A DNA stretch of 64,000 bases. Origin: Hymenobacter crusticola. GTDB lineage: Bacteria; Bacteroidota; Bacteroidia; Cytophagales; Hymenobacteraceae. The stretch is taken from contig NZ_MTSE01000003.1 of assembly GCF_002154225.1 (NCBI RefSeq), positions 310,001 to 374,000 of the forward strand, in the 5' to 3' direction. A program made the position numbers and the translations under genes. Of the stretch, positions 9,964 through 19,590 are shown in pieces (positions within the stretch are counted from its first letter, which is position 1; every line of letters begins with the position of its first letter). Under the pieces are notes generated by a model that was not told the DNA's origin, ran no database searches, and was given only the letters and a program-made list of their open reading frames with translations.

Positions 9964-11337
9964 GTGCTGATTCGGAACAAGCTGATTTTGCGGTTTACGT
10001 TGCTGGTGGTGGCCATTCAACTGTGCCTGTCTGCGTTTGTGTACTACTACAGCGCCCTGTCGCGGGAGCAGCGCTATTACCACCGGCTAGAGGCCAAGGC
10101 TTTGCTTATTGGCAGCATTCTGATCAGGCGCGGGAATCTGGCGGAGAACAAGCTGCGCAGCTTCCATCGCAAAGATCTGCTCACGATGCACGACGAGCGC
10201 ATCAGCATCTACAACCAGGATGGACGCCTGCTGTACACCACCGCATCGGACAAACGCACCTTGCCCGAAGGAGCTTACTTAGAGAAGATTACGAGTAAAA
10301 AGCCCGTGCATTTCCAAGTAGGGAAGCTCGAAACGGCTGGGGTGCTGTATCGCCACAAAGGACAATCCTACTACCTATTCGTGTCGGGCTGGGACGAGTT
10401 TGGGGGGCGCGAGTTTGAAAAGCTGCGGCTGATTCTGCTGGTCGGCAACCTAGGTACGCTGGTGCTCATCATCCTGGCTGGCTGGTACTTCGTGGAGCAG
10501 TCGTTGCAGCCGATTTCGCGCATCGTGACCGAAGTAGAAGGTATCACGGCAAGTAACCTCAGCCTGCGCGTGCACGAGGGCAACCGCCGCGACGAAATTG
10601 CGCGGCTCGCCATTACCTTCAATCAGATGCTCAGTGGCTTAGAGCTAGCCTTTGAGTCGCAGAAAAGCTTTCTGTCGCACGCCTCGCACGAGCTGCGCAC
10701 GCCGCTGGCCAACTTGCTCGGTACCCTGGAAACCTCCGCCGCCTACGACACCGACCTAGCCGACGCTAAGCATAGTATTAACTCGGCCATCGAGGAAATC
10801 CGGCATGTTATCGAGCTGACCAATGGGCTGCTAGCCCTCGCCAAAGCCGATGATACCTCCTTTCGGCGCCTGCCCGTGCGCTTCGATGAGTGCGTGACCC
10901 AAGCTATTGCGGCCTGCTCTACCAAATACCAGCACTACGCTATCCGGCTAGACTTCGGGTTTCTACCCGAGTCGGTGGAGGATATGTTCATGGTGCGCGG
11001 CAACGCCCAACTGCTCACCACGGCCGTGCTCAACTTACTCGACAACGCCTGCAAGTATTCGCACGCTGAGGTTCGCGTTACGCTTGGCTACGATACGCCA
11101 CGGAAGCTAGTGCTGCAAATTACAGACACGGGCCTGGGAATGAGCGAGGAAGAGCTGCGGCGCGTATTTGAGCCGCTGTACCGTGGTGAAACCGGCAAGC
11201 AAATGCCCGGCTACGGCCTAGGGTTGCCCATCACCCGCAAGATTATTCAGCTGCACGCGGGGCAGCTGTTCCTGCAATCCAAGCCAGGTGAGGGAACGAC
11301 CGCCACCGTTCGGCTGCCAGCGGCGGAAGAGCGCTAG
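9964..11337 (+). CDS. Sensor histidine kinase, HAMP type
   Basis: A 457-residue membrane kinase partnered with the regulator just upstream. The start is GTG at 9964. Transmembrane helices lie at about 8-30 and 155-177 and bracket a periplasmic sensor of about 120 residues. A HAMP domain (about 178-230) is followed by the dimerisation/phosphoacceptor segment SHASHELRTPLANLLGTLE with His242, and an ATPase domain with NLLDNACKYS, DTGLGMSEEEL and the lid GYGLGLPITRKI. The architecture is that of CzcS/CusS-like sensors. The signal is unknown; metal ions or lipophilic toxicants are suggested only by the neighbouring efflux genes. Confidence 0.94.
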   Translation: MLIRNKLILRFTLLVVAIQLCLSAFVYYYSALSREQRYYHRLEAKALLIGSILIRRGNLAENKLRSFHRKDLLTMHDERISIYNQDGRLLYTTASDKRTLPEGAYLEKITSKKPVHFQVGKLETAGVLYRHKGQSYYLFVSGWDEFGGREFEKLRLILLVGNLGTLVLIILAGWYFVEQSLQPISRIVTEVEGITASNLSLRVHEGNRRDEIARLAITFNQMLSGLELAFESQKSFLSHASHELRTPLANLLGTLETSAAYDTDLADAKHSINSAIEEIRHVIELTNGLLALAKADDTSFRRLPVRFDECVTQAIAACSTKYQHYAIRLDFGFLPESVEDMFMVRGNAQLLTTAVLNLLDNACKYSHAEVRVTLGYDTPRKLVLQITDTGLGMSEEELRRVFEPLYRGETGKQMPGYGLGLPITRKIIQLHAGQLFLQSKPGEGTTATVRLPAAEER

Positions 11338-11360
11338 AAACAAGCTAGCGCTGGAATTAG

Positions 11361-11400
11361 AAGCGCTCCTCCTTGGAATAAGTAGGAGCGCTTTGTCTTT
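11361..11400 (+). terminator. Terminator after the histidine kinase gene
   Basis: Arms AAGCGCTCCT (11361-11370) and AGGAGCGCTT (11384-11393) pair perfectly and are followed by TTGTCTTT. This separates the regulator transcript from the pump operon. Confidence 0.75.
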
Positions 11401-11410
11401 AGCGGTGGTC

Positions 11411-11450
11411 TTAATCGCCACTATTAGCGTTTTCTTAATCTTTTCTAATC
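11411..11450 (+). promoter_or_regulatory. Candidate response-regulator operator (TTAATC repeats)
   Basis: TTAATC occurs at 11411-11416 and 11435-11440, with CTAATC at 11445-11450. The last two are spaced 10 bases apart, one helical turn, as is usual for tandem binding by OmpR/PhoB-type regulators. A TATTAG (11422-11427) lies between. The site is just upstream of the small membrane protein and pump genes. Binding by the regulator at 9176 is inference. Confidence 0.5.
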
Positions 11451-11511
11451 CTCTTCTCAGACCGTTTTAATGTCGGGGTAGGTCCTTTGCAGCACACCAA
11501 CGCGTGAACCG

Positions 11512-11823
11512 ATGCAAAAAGACAACCGCTACTCGGTACTGATTTGGCTGTTAATCGTTGCCCTTTTTCTGTCCACGGGCTTCAACTTCTACTTGGTTGC
11601 CTCGCGCTACAAAGAGGTGTCGCCGAGGCAGTCAGCGGCAGTGCGAGACGAGGATGAGGAAGACGACGATGAGGACGCCTCCTTGGCAGAAGAGCTGCGC
11701 CTGATGCGCACCATGCTCGCCCGCTGCCAAGCGGACCACCTGCGCACCGATAGCCTACAAACCCAAGCCCGCAACGCGCGGCCACTGCTTCGTGCGCCCG
11801 ATAGGCTCGTCTCTATCGAGTGA
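11512..11823 (+). CDS. Small single-pass membrane protein with acidic segment
   Basis: A 103-residue protein that I do not recognise. One transmembrane helix (about residues 9-28, LIWLLIVALFLSTGFNFYLV) is followed by a strongly acidic stretch (about 46-56, rich in D and E) and a helical tail with SLAEELRLMRTMLARCQADH that could form a short coiled coil. It is the first gene after the candidate operator repeats and 51 bases before the membrane-fusion protein, so it is probably expressed with the pump. Acidic patches can bind cations, but no metal role is shown. Confidence 0.7.
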   Translation: MQKDNRYSVLIWLLIVALFLSTGFNFYLVASRYKEVSPRQSAAVRDEDEEDDDEDASLAEELRLMRTMLARCQADHLRTDSLQTQARNARPLLRAPDRLVSIE

Positions 11824-11874
11824 CAAAGCTAGGGTCTGATCAGCAGTACAATTAATTCATAACCAAGTCGCGCC

Positions 11875-13056
11875 ATGCGCCACGCACGCTCATTTTCACA
11901 TTGTATGCCCCTCCCTCGTTTTTCCCAGCTTGCCTGGGTTGTCGTTTCCCTCTTTGGTGTCACCCTGGCGGGCTGCGCCGAGAAAAGCCAAGCTGATACC
12001 CAGAAAACGGCCGCCGCGCCCGCGCTGCCCGTAACCGAGCTTGTTGCCAGCGACACTGTGCTGCACCACGATTACGTGGCTGATATTCAGTCGGTGCGCA
12101 ACGTGGAGCTGCGCGCTAGGGTACCTGGTTTTCTGGAGCAGATCTACGTGGATGAGGGGCAAGCGGTGAAGAAGGGGCAGCTGCTGTTTCGCATCAACGA
12201 CGCCGAATTTCGCTCGCAAGTAGCGAAGGCCAAGGCCGCCTACAACAATGCCCAGGCCCAGGCTCGGGTCATTCAACTGGAGCTCGACCGGGTGAAAATG
12301 CTGGTCGATAAGGACATCATCTCGCCCAGTGAGCTAGCCGTGGCGCAGTCGAAGCTGAAGGCCGCGCAAGCCAGTGTCGCCGAGGCCCAGTCGTTGCGCA
12401 ACACGGCGGCCCTGAATGTATCCTACACCATGGTGCGGGCGCCTTTTGATGGCCTAGTCGACCGGATGCCGCTGAAAGCGGGTAGCCTGATTGCCGATGG
12501 CACCTTGCTCACCACCGTTTCCGATGCCGGCGCAGTGTACGCTTATTTCAACGTGGCTGAAAAGGAATACCTAGAGTACGCCAAGTCGCGCCAGCAGAAC
12601 GGTACCCGCCCGGGCAGCCTCGACGTGTCACTGTTGCTCGCCGATGGCACCCCGTATTCGTACCCCGGGAAGATCCAAACCCAGGAAAGTGAGTTTGACG
12701 AAAGCACAGGCTCGATAGCCTTCCGGGCACAATTCCCGAACCCCGACAAGCTGCTCAAGCACGGCGCCACCGGCCGGGTGCGCCTGACGAATCCCATCCA
12801 TAATGTGGTGTTGGTGCCCCAAAAGGCGGTGTTCGAGATTCAGGACAAAAACTACGTGTTCGTGGTCGATAGCGCCAACAAGGTGAAGATGCAGGCTTTC
12901 GTGCCCCAAACACGCCTTTCCGATTTCTACGTGGTGAAAAGCGGTCTGAAGCCCGGCCAAAAAATCGTGTACGAAGGCGTGCAGGACTTACGCGAAGGCA
13001 CCAAAATCCAGCCCCGCTACGTGACCATGGATGATCTGTTGGCGGATGCTAGGTAG
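11875..13056 (+). CDS. RND efflux periplasmic adaptor (membrane fusion lipoprotein)
   Basis: The adaptor links the inner-membrane RND pump to the outer-membrane channel. The 393-residue product has a lipoprotein signal with lipobox LAGC (Cys34), a barrel/lipoyl half-motif around VELRARVPGFLEQIYVDEGQ, a coiled-coil hairpin rich in Ala and Gln (about 125-180), the second lipoyl half at VRAPFDGLVDRMPLKAGSLI, and a beta-barrel/membrane-proximal end. These are features of the AcrA/MexA group. An internal ATG at 11905 (MPLPRFSQL) is an alternative start with an equally good signal peptide. The permease and outer-membrane factor follow on the same strand. Confidence 0.94.
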   Translation: MRHARSFSHCMPLPRFSQLAWVVVSLFGVTLAGCAEKSQADTQKTAAAPALPVTELVASDTVLHHDYVADIQSVRNVELRARVPGFLEQIYVDEGQAVKKGQLLFRINDAEFRSQVAKAKAAYNNAQAQARVIQLELDRVKMLVDKDIISPSELAVAQSKLKAAQASVAEAQSLRNTAALNVSYTMVRAPFDGLVDRMPLKAGSLIADGTLLTTVSDAGAVYAYFNVAEKEYLEYAKSRQQNGTRPGSLDVSLLLADGTPYSYPGKIQTQESEFDESTGSIAFRAQFPNPDKLLKHGATGRVRLTNPIHNVVLVPQKAVFEIQDKNYVFVVDSANKVKMQAFVPQTRLSDFYVVKSGLKPGQKIVYEGVQDLREGTKIQPRYVTMDDLLADAR

Positions 13057-13177
13057 GCAGTATTCGGCTGCCAGCTACTGGCTAGTAGCTGCTAACTTTT
13101 GCCCCTATCTGCCGCTGCCGTTTCCCTTCCTTCCAAAAGCTAATAGCGACTAGCTAAAGGCTACCAGCTTATAAGTT

Positions 13178-16100
13178 ATGCTTAACCTGTTCATTCGCCG
13201 GCCGGTGCTTTCGCTGGTCATTTCGCTGTTCATCACCTTCCTAGGTCTGTTGGCGCTGGTGTCGTTGCCCATCACGCAGTTCCCCGACATTGTGCCGCCT
13301 TCCGTAACCGTGACGGCGCGCTACACGGGCGCCAACGCTGAAGTGTGCGCCAAAGCCGTGGCCACGCCCCTGGAGCGCGCCATCAACGGCGTGCCCGGCA
13401 TGACCTACCTGTCGTCGGTATCGAGTAACAGCGGTATCACGCTCATTACCATCTTCTTCCAGGTGGGCACCGACCCCGACCTAGCTGCCGTAAACGTGCA
13501 GAACCGCGTGCAAACGGTGATTGACGAGCTGCCCGAAGAAGTGATCAAGGCGGGTGTAAGCACGGAAAAAGAGGTAAACAGCATGCTGCTATACCTCAAC
13601 GTGATGAGCGACGACCCGAAAGTAGGGGAGAAGTTCATCTACAACTTCGCCGACATCAACGTGTTGCAGGAGCTCAAGCGCATCGATGGGGTGGGCTTCG
13701 CCGAAATTATGGGCTCGCGCGAGTACTCGATGCGGGTGTGGCTTCAGCCCGACCGCATGGTGGCTTACAACGTGGCGGCCGACGAAGTGGTGGAAGCTAT
13801 TCGCAACCAAAACGTGGAGGCCGCGCCGGGTAAATCGGGGGAAAGCTCGGGCCAGGCAGCGCAAGTGTTGCAGTACGTGCTCCGCTACACGGGTAAACTG
13901 TTTGAGCCGAAGCAGTACGAAAACATTGTGGTGCGCGCCAACCCCGATGGCTCGGTGCTGCGCCTGAAAGACGTGGCCAACGTGGAGTTCGGCGTACTGA
14001 GCTACGGCATGGTGTCGAAGATCAACGGCCGTCCGTCGGCCGCCATCATGCTCAAGCAGCGCCCCGGCTCCAATGCTTCCGATGTTATTAAGAATGTGAA
14101 AGCCCGCATGGCCGAGCTGAAGCAAACGTCTTTCCCGCCCGGCATGACCTACAACGTATCCTACGACGTGTCGCGCTTCCTCGACGCGAGTATCCACGAA
14201 GTACTGCGGACGTTGCTCGAAGCCTTCGTGCTGGTGTTCATCGTAGTATATCTGTTCTTGCAAGACTGGCGCTCGACGCTGATTCCGGCGCTGGCGGTGC
14301 CGGTAGCGCTCATCGGGACGCTGTTCTTCATGCAGTTGCTAGGGTTTAGCATCAATCTGCTCACGCTGTTTGCGCTGGTGCTCGCCATCGGTATTGTGGT
14401 CGATAACGCTATTGTGGTGGTGGAAGCGGTGCACGCCAAGATGCACGAAAAGCACCTCTCGGCCATGGATGCCACCCTTGAAGCTATGGGCGAAATCGGG
14501 GGCGCCATCGTGGCCATTACGCTGGTGATGTCGGCAGTATTTGTGCCGGTATCATTCATGGATGGTCCAGTGGGCGTGTTCTATCGTCAGTTCTCCCTGA
14601 CCCTAGCTATTTCCATCGTCATTTCCGGAATTAACGCGCTTACGCTCACGCCAGCTTTGTGTGCCTTGCTGCTGAAGCCGGTGCACGCCGGCGAGCAAAA
14701 CAACGGTATTGTCGGCCGCTTCTTTGCTGGCTTCAACCGCCGCTACGAGTCGTTGGCGAGCGGCTACCAGCGTCTGGTGCACCTCATTGCGAGCCGCCGC
14801 CTCATCACCCTAGGTCTGCTGGTGTTCTTCTTCGCGGCTACCTATGGCATGAGCACCATTCTGCCCAGCGGCTTTATCCCAACGGAAGACCAGGGCATGA
14901 TTTACGTGAACGTGACTACGCCGCCCGGCGCTACCGTGGAGCGTACCGAGCGCGTGCTCGATCAGATCAACCAAGTAGCCAAAGGGCTAGGTCCGGTCGA
15001 GTCGGTGTCGACGCTGGCGGGCTATAGCCTTACCAACGAAGTAGCCGGTGCTTCCTACGGCATGGGCATGATCAACCTGAAAGCCTGGGACGACCGCAAA
15101 GAATCGGTGACGGACCTCATTGCCCAACTCGAAGCCAAAACCAAGCACATCACCGACGCCGATATCCAATTCTTTCCGCCGCCTACGGTGCCGGGTTTTG
15201 GTAACTCCAGCGGCTTCGAGCTGCGCTTACTCGACCGCACTGGCCGCGGCGACTTGCAAAAAACAGCCGAGGTGACGAACCACTTCATCGAAGCGCTGAG
15301 TAAAACGCCGGCCGTGGGTAGCGCCTTCACCAGCTTCGACCCTAACTTTCCGCAGTACATGATCCACATCGATCAGGACCAGGCCGCCAAGAAGGGCGTG
15401 ACGGTAGACAAGGCCATGAGCACGCTCCAAACGCTGATGGGCTCGTTTTACGCTTCCAACTTCATCCGCTTCGGCCAGATGTACAAGGTGATGGTGCAGG
15501 CGGCACCTAGCTTCCGTACCAAGCCCGAAGACGTGCTGCGGATGTACGTGAAAAATGACCGAGGCGAGATGGTGCCGTTCTCCACCTTCGTGCGCCTGGA
15601 GCGCGTGTACGGCCCCGAGCAGCTCACGCGCTATAACATGTACACCTCCGCCATGCTCAACGGCGACGCCGCCCCCGGCTACAGCTCCGGCGACGTGATT
15701 AACACCGTGCAGCAAGTGGCGGCCAAGGAACTACCCCGCGGCTACAGCTTCGAGTGGTCGGGCATGACGCGGGAGCAGGTGCTTTCCGGCGACCAGGCGC
15801 TATACGTGTTCGGCGTGGTGCTGCTGTTCGTGTATTTGCTGCTGGCCGCCCAATACGAAAGCTTCTTGCTGCCGCTGCCCGTTATTCTGAGCTTGCCCAC
15901 GGGCATTTTCGGGGCGTTCCTCTTCTTGAAATTGCTAGGGCTAGAAAACAACATCTACGCCCAGGTGTCGCTGGTGATGCTCATTGGCTTGCTCGGCAAA
16001 AACGCCATTCTCATCATCGAGTTTGCGGTGCTCAAGCGCAAGGAAGAGGGCCTTTCGGCGCTGGAAGCGGCGGTGCAGGGTGGCTACTCGCGGCTGCGCC

Positions 16101-16348
16101 CCATCCTGATGACCTCCTTTGCCTTCATCGCCGGCTTGATTCCGCTGACCATTGCTTCCGGCGCGGGTGCCCTCGGCAACCGCTCCATCGGGACGGCCGC
16201 GGCGGGGGGCATGTTTATCGGTACGTTGTTCGGTGTGGTGCTTATTCCGGGGCTCTACGTGCTGTTTTCGCGCTCCGGCAAGCAGGAGAAAACCGAAGAA
16301 GAACCAATCGAAATCGAAACCCACGAGCCGGTGCACGCCACGGCTTAA
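13178..16348 (+). CDS. RND efflux permease, HAE1 (AcrB-like) family
   Basis: The 1056-residue inner-membrane pump exports hydrophobic or amphiphilic compounds using the proton gradient. It has the full duplicated RND architecture: a first helix near residues 10-28, a large periplasmic loop, helices about 340-500, a second loop, and the last helices about 870-1030. In the proton-relay helix the sequence is GIVVDNAIVVVEAVHAK: the first Asp equivalent to AcrB Asp407 is kept and the second is Asn. LLGKNAILIIEFA supplies the equivalent of Lys940. The Asn is, as I recall, common in Bacteroidota homologues. The drug-type loop favours HAE1 over a heavy-metal CzcA pump. Confidence 0.95.
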   Translation: MLNLFIRRPVLSLVISLFITFLGLLALVSLPITQFPDIVPPSVTVTARYTGANAEVCAKAVATPLERAINGVPGMTYLSSVSSNSGITLITIFFQVGTDPDLAAVNVQNRVQTVIDELPEEVIKAGVSTEKEVNSMLLYLNVMSDDPKVGEKFIYNFADINVLQELKRIDGVGFAEIMGSREYSMRVWLQPDRMVAYNVAADEVVEAIRNQNVEAAPGKSGESSGQAAQVLQYVLRYTGKLFEPKQYENIVVRANPDGSVLRLKDVANVEFGVLSYGMVSKINGRPSAAIMLKQRPGSNASDVIKNVKARMAELKQTSFPPGMTYNVSYDVSRFLDASIHEVLRTLLEAFVLVFIVVYLFLQDWRSTLIPALAVPVALIGTLFFMQLLGFSINLLTLFALVLAIGIVVDNAIVVVEAVHAKMHEKHLSAMDATLEAMGEIGGAIVAITLVMSAVFVPVSFMDGPVGVFYRQFSLTLAISIVISGINALTLTPALCALLLKPVHAGEQNNGIVGRFFAGFNRRYESLASGYQRLVHLIASRRLITLGLLVFFFAATYGMSTILPSGFIPTEDQGMIYVNVTTPPGATVERTERVLDQINQVAKGLGPVESVSTLAGYSLTNEVAGASYGMGMINLKAWDDRKESVTDLIAQLEAKTKHITDADIQFFPPPTVPGFGNSSGFELRLLDRTGRGDLQKTAEVTNHFIEALSKTPAVGSAFTSFDPNFPQYMIHIDQDQAAKKGVTVDKAMSTLQTLMGSFYASNFIRFGQMYKVMVQAAPSFRTKPEDVLRMYVKNDRGEMVPFSTFVRLERVYGPEQLTRYNMYTSAMLNGDAAPGYSSGDVINTVQQVAAKELPRGYSFEWSGMTREQVLSGDQALYVFGVVLLFVYLLLAAQYESFLLPLPVILSLPTGIFGAFLFLKLLGLENNIYAQVSLVMLIGLLGKNAILIIEFAVLKRKEEGLSALEAAVQGGYSRLRPILMTSFAFIAGLIPLTIASGAGALGNRSIGTAAAGGMFIGTLFGVVLIPGLYVLFSRSGKQEKTEEEPIEIETHEPVHATA

Positions 16349-16440
16349 GGCAATAAGCTAGGCTAGCCTGCCAGCCCGATGGCGCTCAGCCGTCGGACCT
16401 AGGTACACGAATCTCGCTTCCCAATAGAATTTACGCTGTT

Positions 16441-17910
16441 ATGAATAGGTTGACCTTGGAATTACGTCGTCATCTGCTAGCCGCTGTAGCGGGGCTGTTG
16501 CTGGTCAGTAGCTGCCGCTCCGTGGAGCCCGTAGCGCTTCCCAAAGCGGCGCCCATGCCCGCTAGCTTTAGCAGCGCCGCCGATTCTGTGAGCATTGCCG
16601 ATCAATCTTGGCGGCGCTTCTTCGCCGATCCAAATCTGGTGAGTCTTATAGACTCGGCCTTGCAGGCGAACCCCGACCTAGGTATTGCCGTGCAGCGCGT
16701 TGAAATGGCCCGCGCCAACGTGCTGGTGGCACGCGGCGCCCTGCTGCCCACCGTGAATGCGGTGGGTTCCGCCGGCGTCGACCGGTTTGGTAACTACACC
16801 ATGAACGGCATTGGCAACTACGATACGAACTTATCCAATAACATTGAGGGCAAGCAGCGCATTCCCACGCCCACGCCCGACTTCTTCCTGGGCCTGCGCA
16901 GTTCCTGGGAGATTGACTTGTGGGGCAAGCTGCGCAACCGCCGCAAGGCCGCCGTGGCCCGCCTGCTAGCTTCCGATAAGGGCCGGCAGCTGGTGCAGAC
17001 GTCCTTGGTGGCGCAAGTGGCCCGGCTCTACTACAGCCTGCTAGCTCTCGACAACGAGCTGGTAGTGCTCGGAAAAAACCGCGCCTTGCAGGAGCGCGCC
17101 GTCGAGATTATTAAGATCCAGAAGCTAGGTGGACGGGCTACGGAGCTAGCGGTGCAGCAGTTCACGGCCCAGCTATTGCGCACGCGCAGCTTACAAGTAG
17201 AGGCCCAGCAGCGCATCGTTGCTACCGAAAATGAGCTAAACCGCCTGCTAGGCCGGTACCCGCAGCCTATCACGCGGGGCAAGCCCATTGGTGAGCAGCC
17301 CCTGCCGCCGCAAATATCGGCGGGTATTCCGGCCTCCATGCTGCTGCGTCGGCCCGATGTGCAGCAGGCCGAGCGCGAACTCCTCGCCACCCGCGCCGAT
17401 GTGGATGCCGCCCGCGCCGCATTTCTGCCTTCTTTCACGCTCACGCCCTACCTAGGTCTGAACTCTTACAACGCCTCGGTGCTGTTTAATACGCCTGCTT
17501 CCCTGACGTACGGGCTAGTAGGAGGGCTCGCTGGCCCCATCCTGAACCGCAATGTGCTGAAAGCCGATTACCGCCGCTCCGCCGCCGAACAGCGGGAAGC
17601 ATACCTCAACTACCAAAAAGCTGTGCAGACGGGCTTTGAGGAAGTGGTTACCAATTTGCGCGGCATTGATAATTATCGGCAGATGTATGAGTTGCAGCAG
17701 CAAGAAGTAATTGCCCTGAACAAGGCCGTGTCCATCTCGAATGACCTTTACGGGGCTAGCTATGCATCGTATCTGGAAGTAATTACGGCGCAACGCAGCG
17801 TGCTAGAAGCTGAGCTAAACCTGACGAACACCCGCCGCGAGCAGTTTTTGTTGCTTATTGACCTCTACCGGGCCCTGGGCGGGGGCGGAACGGAAGCGCG
17901 GCCGATGTAA
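16441..17910 (+). CDS. Outer-membrane efflux lipoprotein, NodT/TolC family
   Basis: The 489-residue outer-membrane channel that completes the tripartite pump. A lipoprotein signal with LVSSC (Cys25) is followed by two TolC-like repeats. Typical phrases are WRRFFADPNLVSLIDSALQANPDL, ARGALLPTVNA, GLRSSWEIDLWGKLRNRRKAAVARLLAS, RRPDVQQAERELLATRADVDAARAAFLPS and the closing YLEVITAQRSVLEAELNLTNTRREQF. Adaptor, permease and channel lie in the usual order on one strand with gaps of about 90-120 bases. Confidence 0.95.
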   Translation: MNRLTLELRRHLLAAVAGLLLVSSCRSVEPVALPKAAPMPASFSSAADSVSIADQSWRRFFADPNLVSLIDSALQANPDLGIAVQRVEMARANVLVARGALLPTVNAVGSAGVDRFGNYTMNGIGNYDTNLSNNIEGKQRIPTPTPDFFLGLRSSWEIDLWGKLRNRRKAAVARLLASDKGRQLVQTSLVAQVARLYYSLLALDNELVVLGKNRALQERAVEIIKIQKLGGRATELAVQQFTAQLLRTRSLQVEAQQRIVATENELNRLLGRYPQPITRGKPIGEQPLPPQISAGIPASMLLRRPDVQQAERELLATRADVDAARAAFLPSFTLTPYLGLNSYNASVLFNTPASLTYGLVGGLAGPILNRNVLKADYRRSAAEQREAYLNYQKAVQTGFEEVVTNLRGIDNYRQMYELQQQEVIALNKAVSISNDLYGASYASYLEVITAQRSVLEAELNLTNTRREQFLLLIDLYRALGGGGTEARPM

Positions 17911-17935
17911 TCAATTCGCTCCATCATTTGTTGTC

Positions 17936-17984
17936 TTGCCAGCGTGGCGTAGTTTTCTTTGGAAGACTTTCGCCGCGCTGGCAA
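17936..17984 (+). terminator. Hairpin after the efflux operon
   Basis: TTGCCAGCGTGGCG (17936-17949) pairs with CGCCGCGCTGGCAA (17971-17984) with one mismatch. There is no strong T run, so it may end the transcript weakly or stabilise its 3' end. Confidence 0.5.
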
Positions 17985-18235
17985 ACGTGTGAAATAGAGC
18001 GACCATAAACAATTCAGGGTTACAGCCGAGCTAGGGTTAAGCAGATTTTCAGTCTACATTAACCTATTACCCCCTAAAAAACGTAGGGGTATTTTGGACA
18101 AAGGCTCGTCCCATCAATTCCGTAACTAATTTCGCGCCTTCTCAACTTTTACTTAACCTGAAAAGCCATTTTTCCGCCCCTAGGGTGGTGGCAGCAAGAC
18201 CTTGCTGCCTGGCTTGACGCTGATGCCTGCTGCTT
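17985..18235. other. Intergenic region upstream of ndh
   Basis: About 250 bases of lower GC. A short inverted repeat TACCCC...GGGGTA lies near 18067-18092, and TAATTTCG near 18127-18134 approximates the Bacteroidota -7 box. These would place an ndh promoter about 100 bases before its start. The evidence is weak. Confidence 0.3.
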
Positions 18236-19570
18236 ATGCTGGAAATGAACAAACTTTCGCTGAATATTCCGGACACTATCAAACCACGGGTTGTGGTGAT
18301 TGGTGGTGGCTTCGGGGGCGTGAACCTCGTGAAGTATTTGCCGGAACAAGATTTTCAGGTGGTGATGCTCAGCAAGCAGAACTATTATGGATTCTGGCCG
18401 CTGCTCTACCAAGTGGCCACTGCCGGCTTGGAGCCCGAGTCGATTGCCGAGCCAATCCGCAAGCTCTTTGACGACCGGAAAGACTTTCACTTCCGGTTCG
18501 TGCGCGTCACGGACATCGACCCAGTTGGTAAAACGGTAAATACCCTCATCGGTAGCATCAAGTACGACTACTTGGTAATTGCCACTGGTACTCAATCTAA
18601 CTACTTCGGCAACAAGCAAATAGAGCAGAAATCCTTCCCGCTCAAACAGCTTTCTGATGCCGTCAACCTACGGAGCCAACTGCTCCAATCGTTCGAGCAA
18701 GCAAGCATGACCCGCGATAAGCAAACTCGTCAAGGTCTGCTCAACATCGTAATTGCCGGTGCTGGCCCTACAGGCGTTGAATTGGCTGGTTCGCTAGCCG
18801 AGATGCGGCAGCACATTCTACCCAAAGACTACCCTGGCCTGGACTTCAGTGAGATGAACATCTACCTAGTCGATGGCCTCGACCGGGTGTTGCCGCCCCT
18901 GTCGCCTGCTTCCAGTAAGCGCGCCCATCAGGATCTGGAAAAGCTAGGGGTGAACATCAAGCTCAACAAGCTGGTGTCAACTTACGACGGCGAGGTAGTA
19001 ACCTTCAAAGACGGCGAGCAGATTCTGACCCAAACTTTGGTGTGGGCAGCCGGGGTAACGGGCGCTACCATCGAAGGGCTACCAGCTAGTTCGCTAGAGC
19101 GTGGTCGTTACTTGGTGAATGCCTACAACCAAATCGCCGGCTTCGAGGACATCTTTGCTATCGGCGATATTGCCCTTATGAAGACTGATAAGTGGCCTAA
19201 AGGGCACCCACAGGTGGCCCAGCCTGCTTTGCAGCAAGGCGCGCACCTCGCCAAAAACCTGGTACGCCAGCGTAAAGGCGAAGCGTGGAAAGATTTCGAT
19301 TACTTCGATAAAGGTTCGCTGGCTATCGTGGGCCGCGCCCGCGCCGTCGCCGACTTGCCTGGCAACAAGAGCCTAGGTGGCTTTATTGCATGGGTGGCGT
19401 GGCTATTCGTGCACATCTACTACCTCATCGGTTTCCGTAGCAAGCTGATTGTGTTGAGCAACTGGGTGTATCGCCTCTTCACCTACGAACGGGGTACGCG
19501 TATCATCATCCGGCCGCTTGTGCGCCACGATTCCAAAGAGGTCGTCGAACTACAAAGCGCGGGCAAATAG
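18236..19570 (+). CDS. ndh: Type II NADH:quinone oxidoreductase
   Basis: A single-subunit, non-proton-pumping NADH dehydrogenase that passes electrons from NADH to quinone at the inner membrane. The 444-residue protein has the FAD site VVVIGGGFGGVNLVKYLP (about 19-36), the NADH site IVIAGAGPTGVELAGSLAEM (about 182-201) and the second FAD segment FEDIFAIGDIA (about 304-314). The quinone-site region VAQPALQQGAHLAKNL is present. A hydrophobic C-terminal segment, GFIAWVAWLFVHIYYLIGF, fits the membrane-anchoring helix of NDH-2. An ATG three codons later is an alternative start. A strong hairpin follows. Confidence 0.93.
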   Translation: MLEMNKLSLNIPDTIKPRVVVIGGGFGGVNLVKYLPEQDFQVVMLSKQNYYGFWPLLYQVATAGLEPESIAEPIRKLFDDRKDFHFRFVRVTDIDPVGKTVNTLIGSIKYDYLVIATGTQSNYFGNKQIEQKSFPLKQLSDAVNLRSQLLQSFEQASMTRDKQTRQGLLNIVIAGAGPTGVELAGSLAEMRQHILPKDYPGLDFSEMNIYLVDGLDRVLPPLSPASSKRAHQDLEKLGVNIKLNKLVSTYDGEVVTFKDGEQILTQTLVWAAGVTGATIEGLPASSLERGRYLVNAYNQIAGFEDIFAIGDIALMKTDKWPKGHPQVAQPALQQGAHLAKNLVRQRKGEAWKDFDYFDKGSLAIVGRARAVADLPGNKSLGGFIAWVAWLFVHIYYLIGFRSKLIVLSNWVYRLFTYERGTRIIIRPLVRHDSKEVVELQSAGK

Positions 19571-19590
19571 CTGAGCTCTACAACAAAACT

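Noticed and set aside
13589..14263. 224-codon minus-strand frame inside the RND permease gene
   Set aside because: His-rich shadow of the permease coding strand with no start context or domain.
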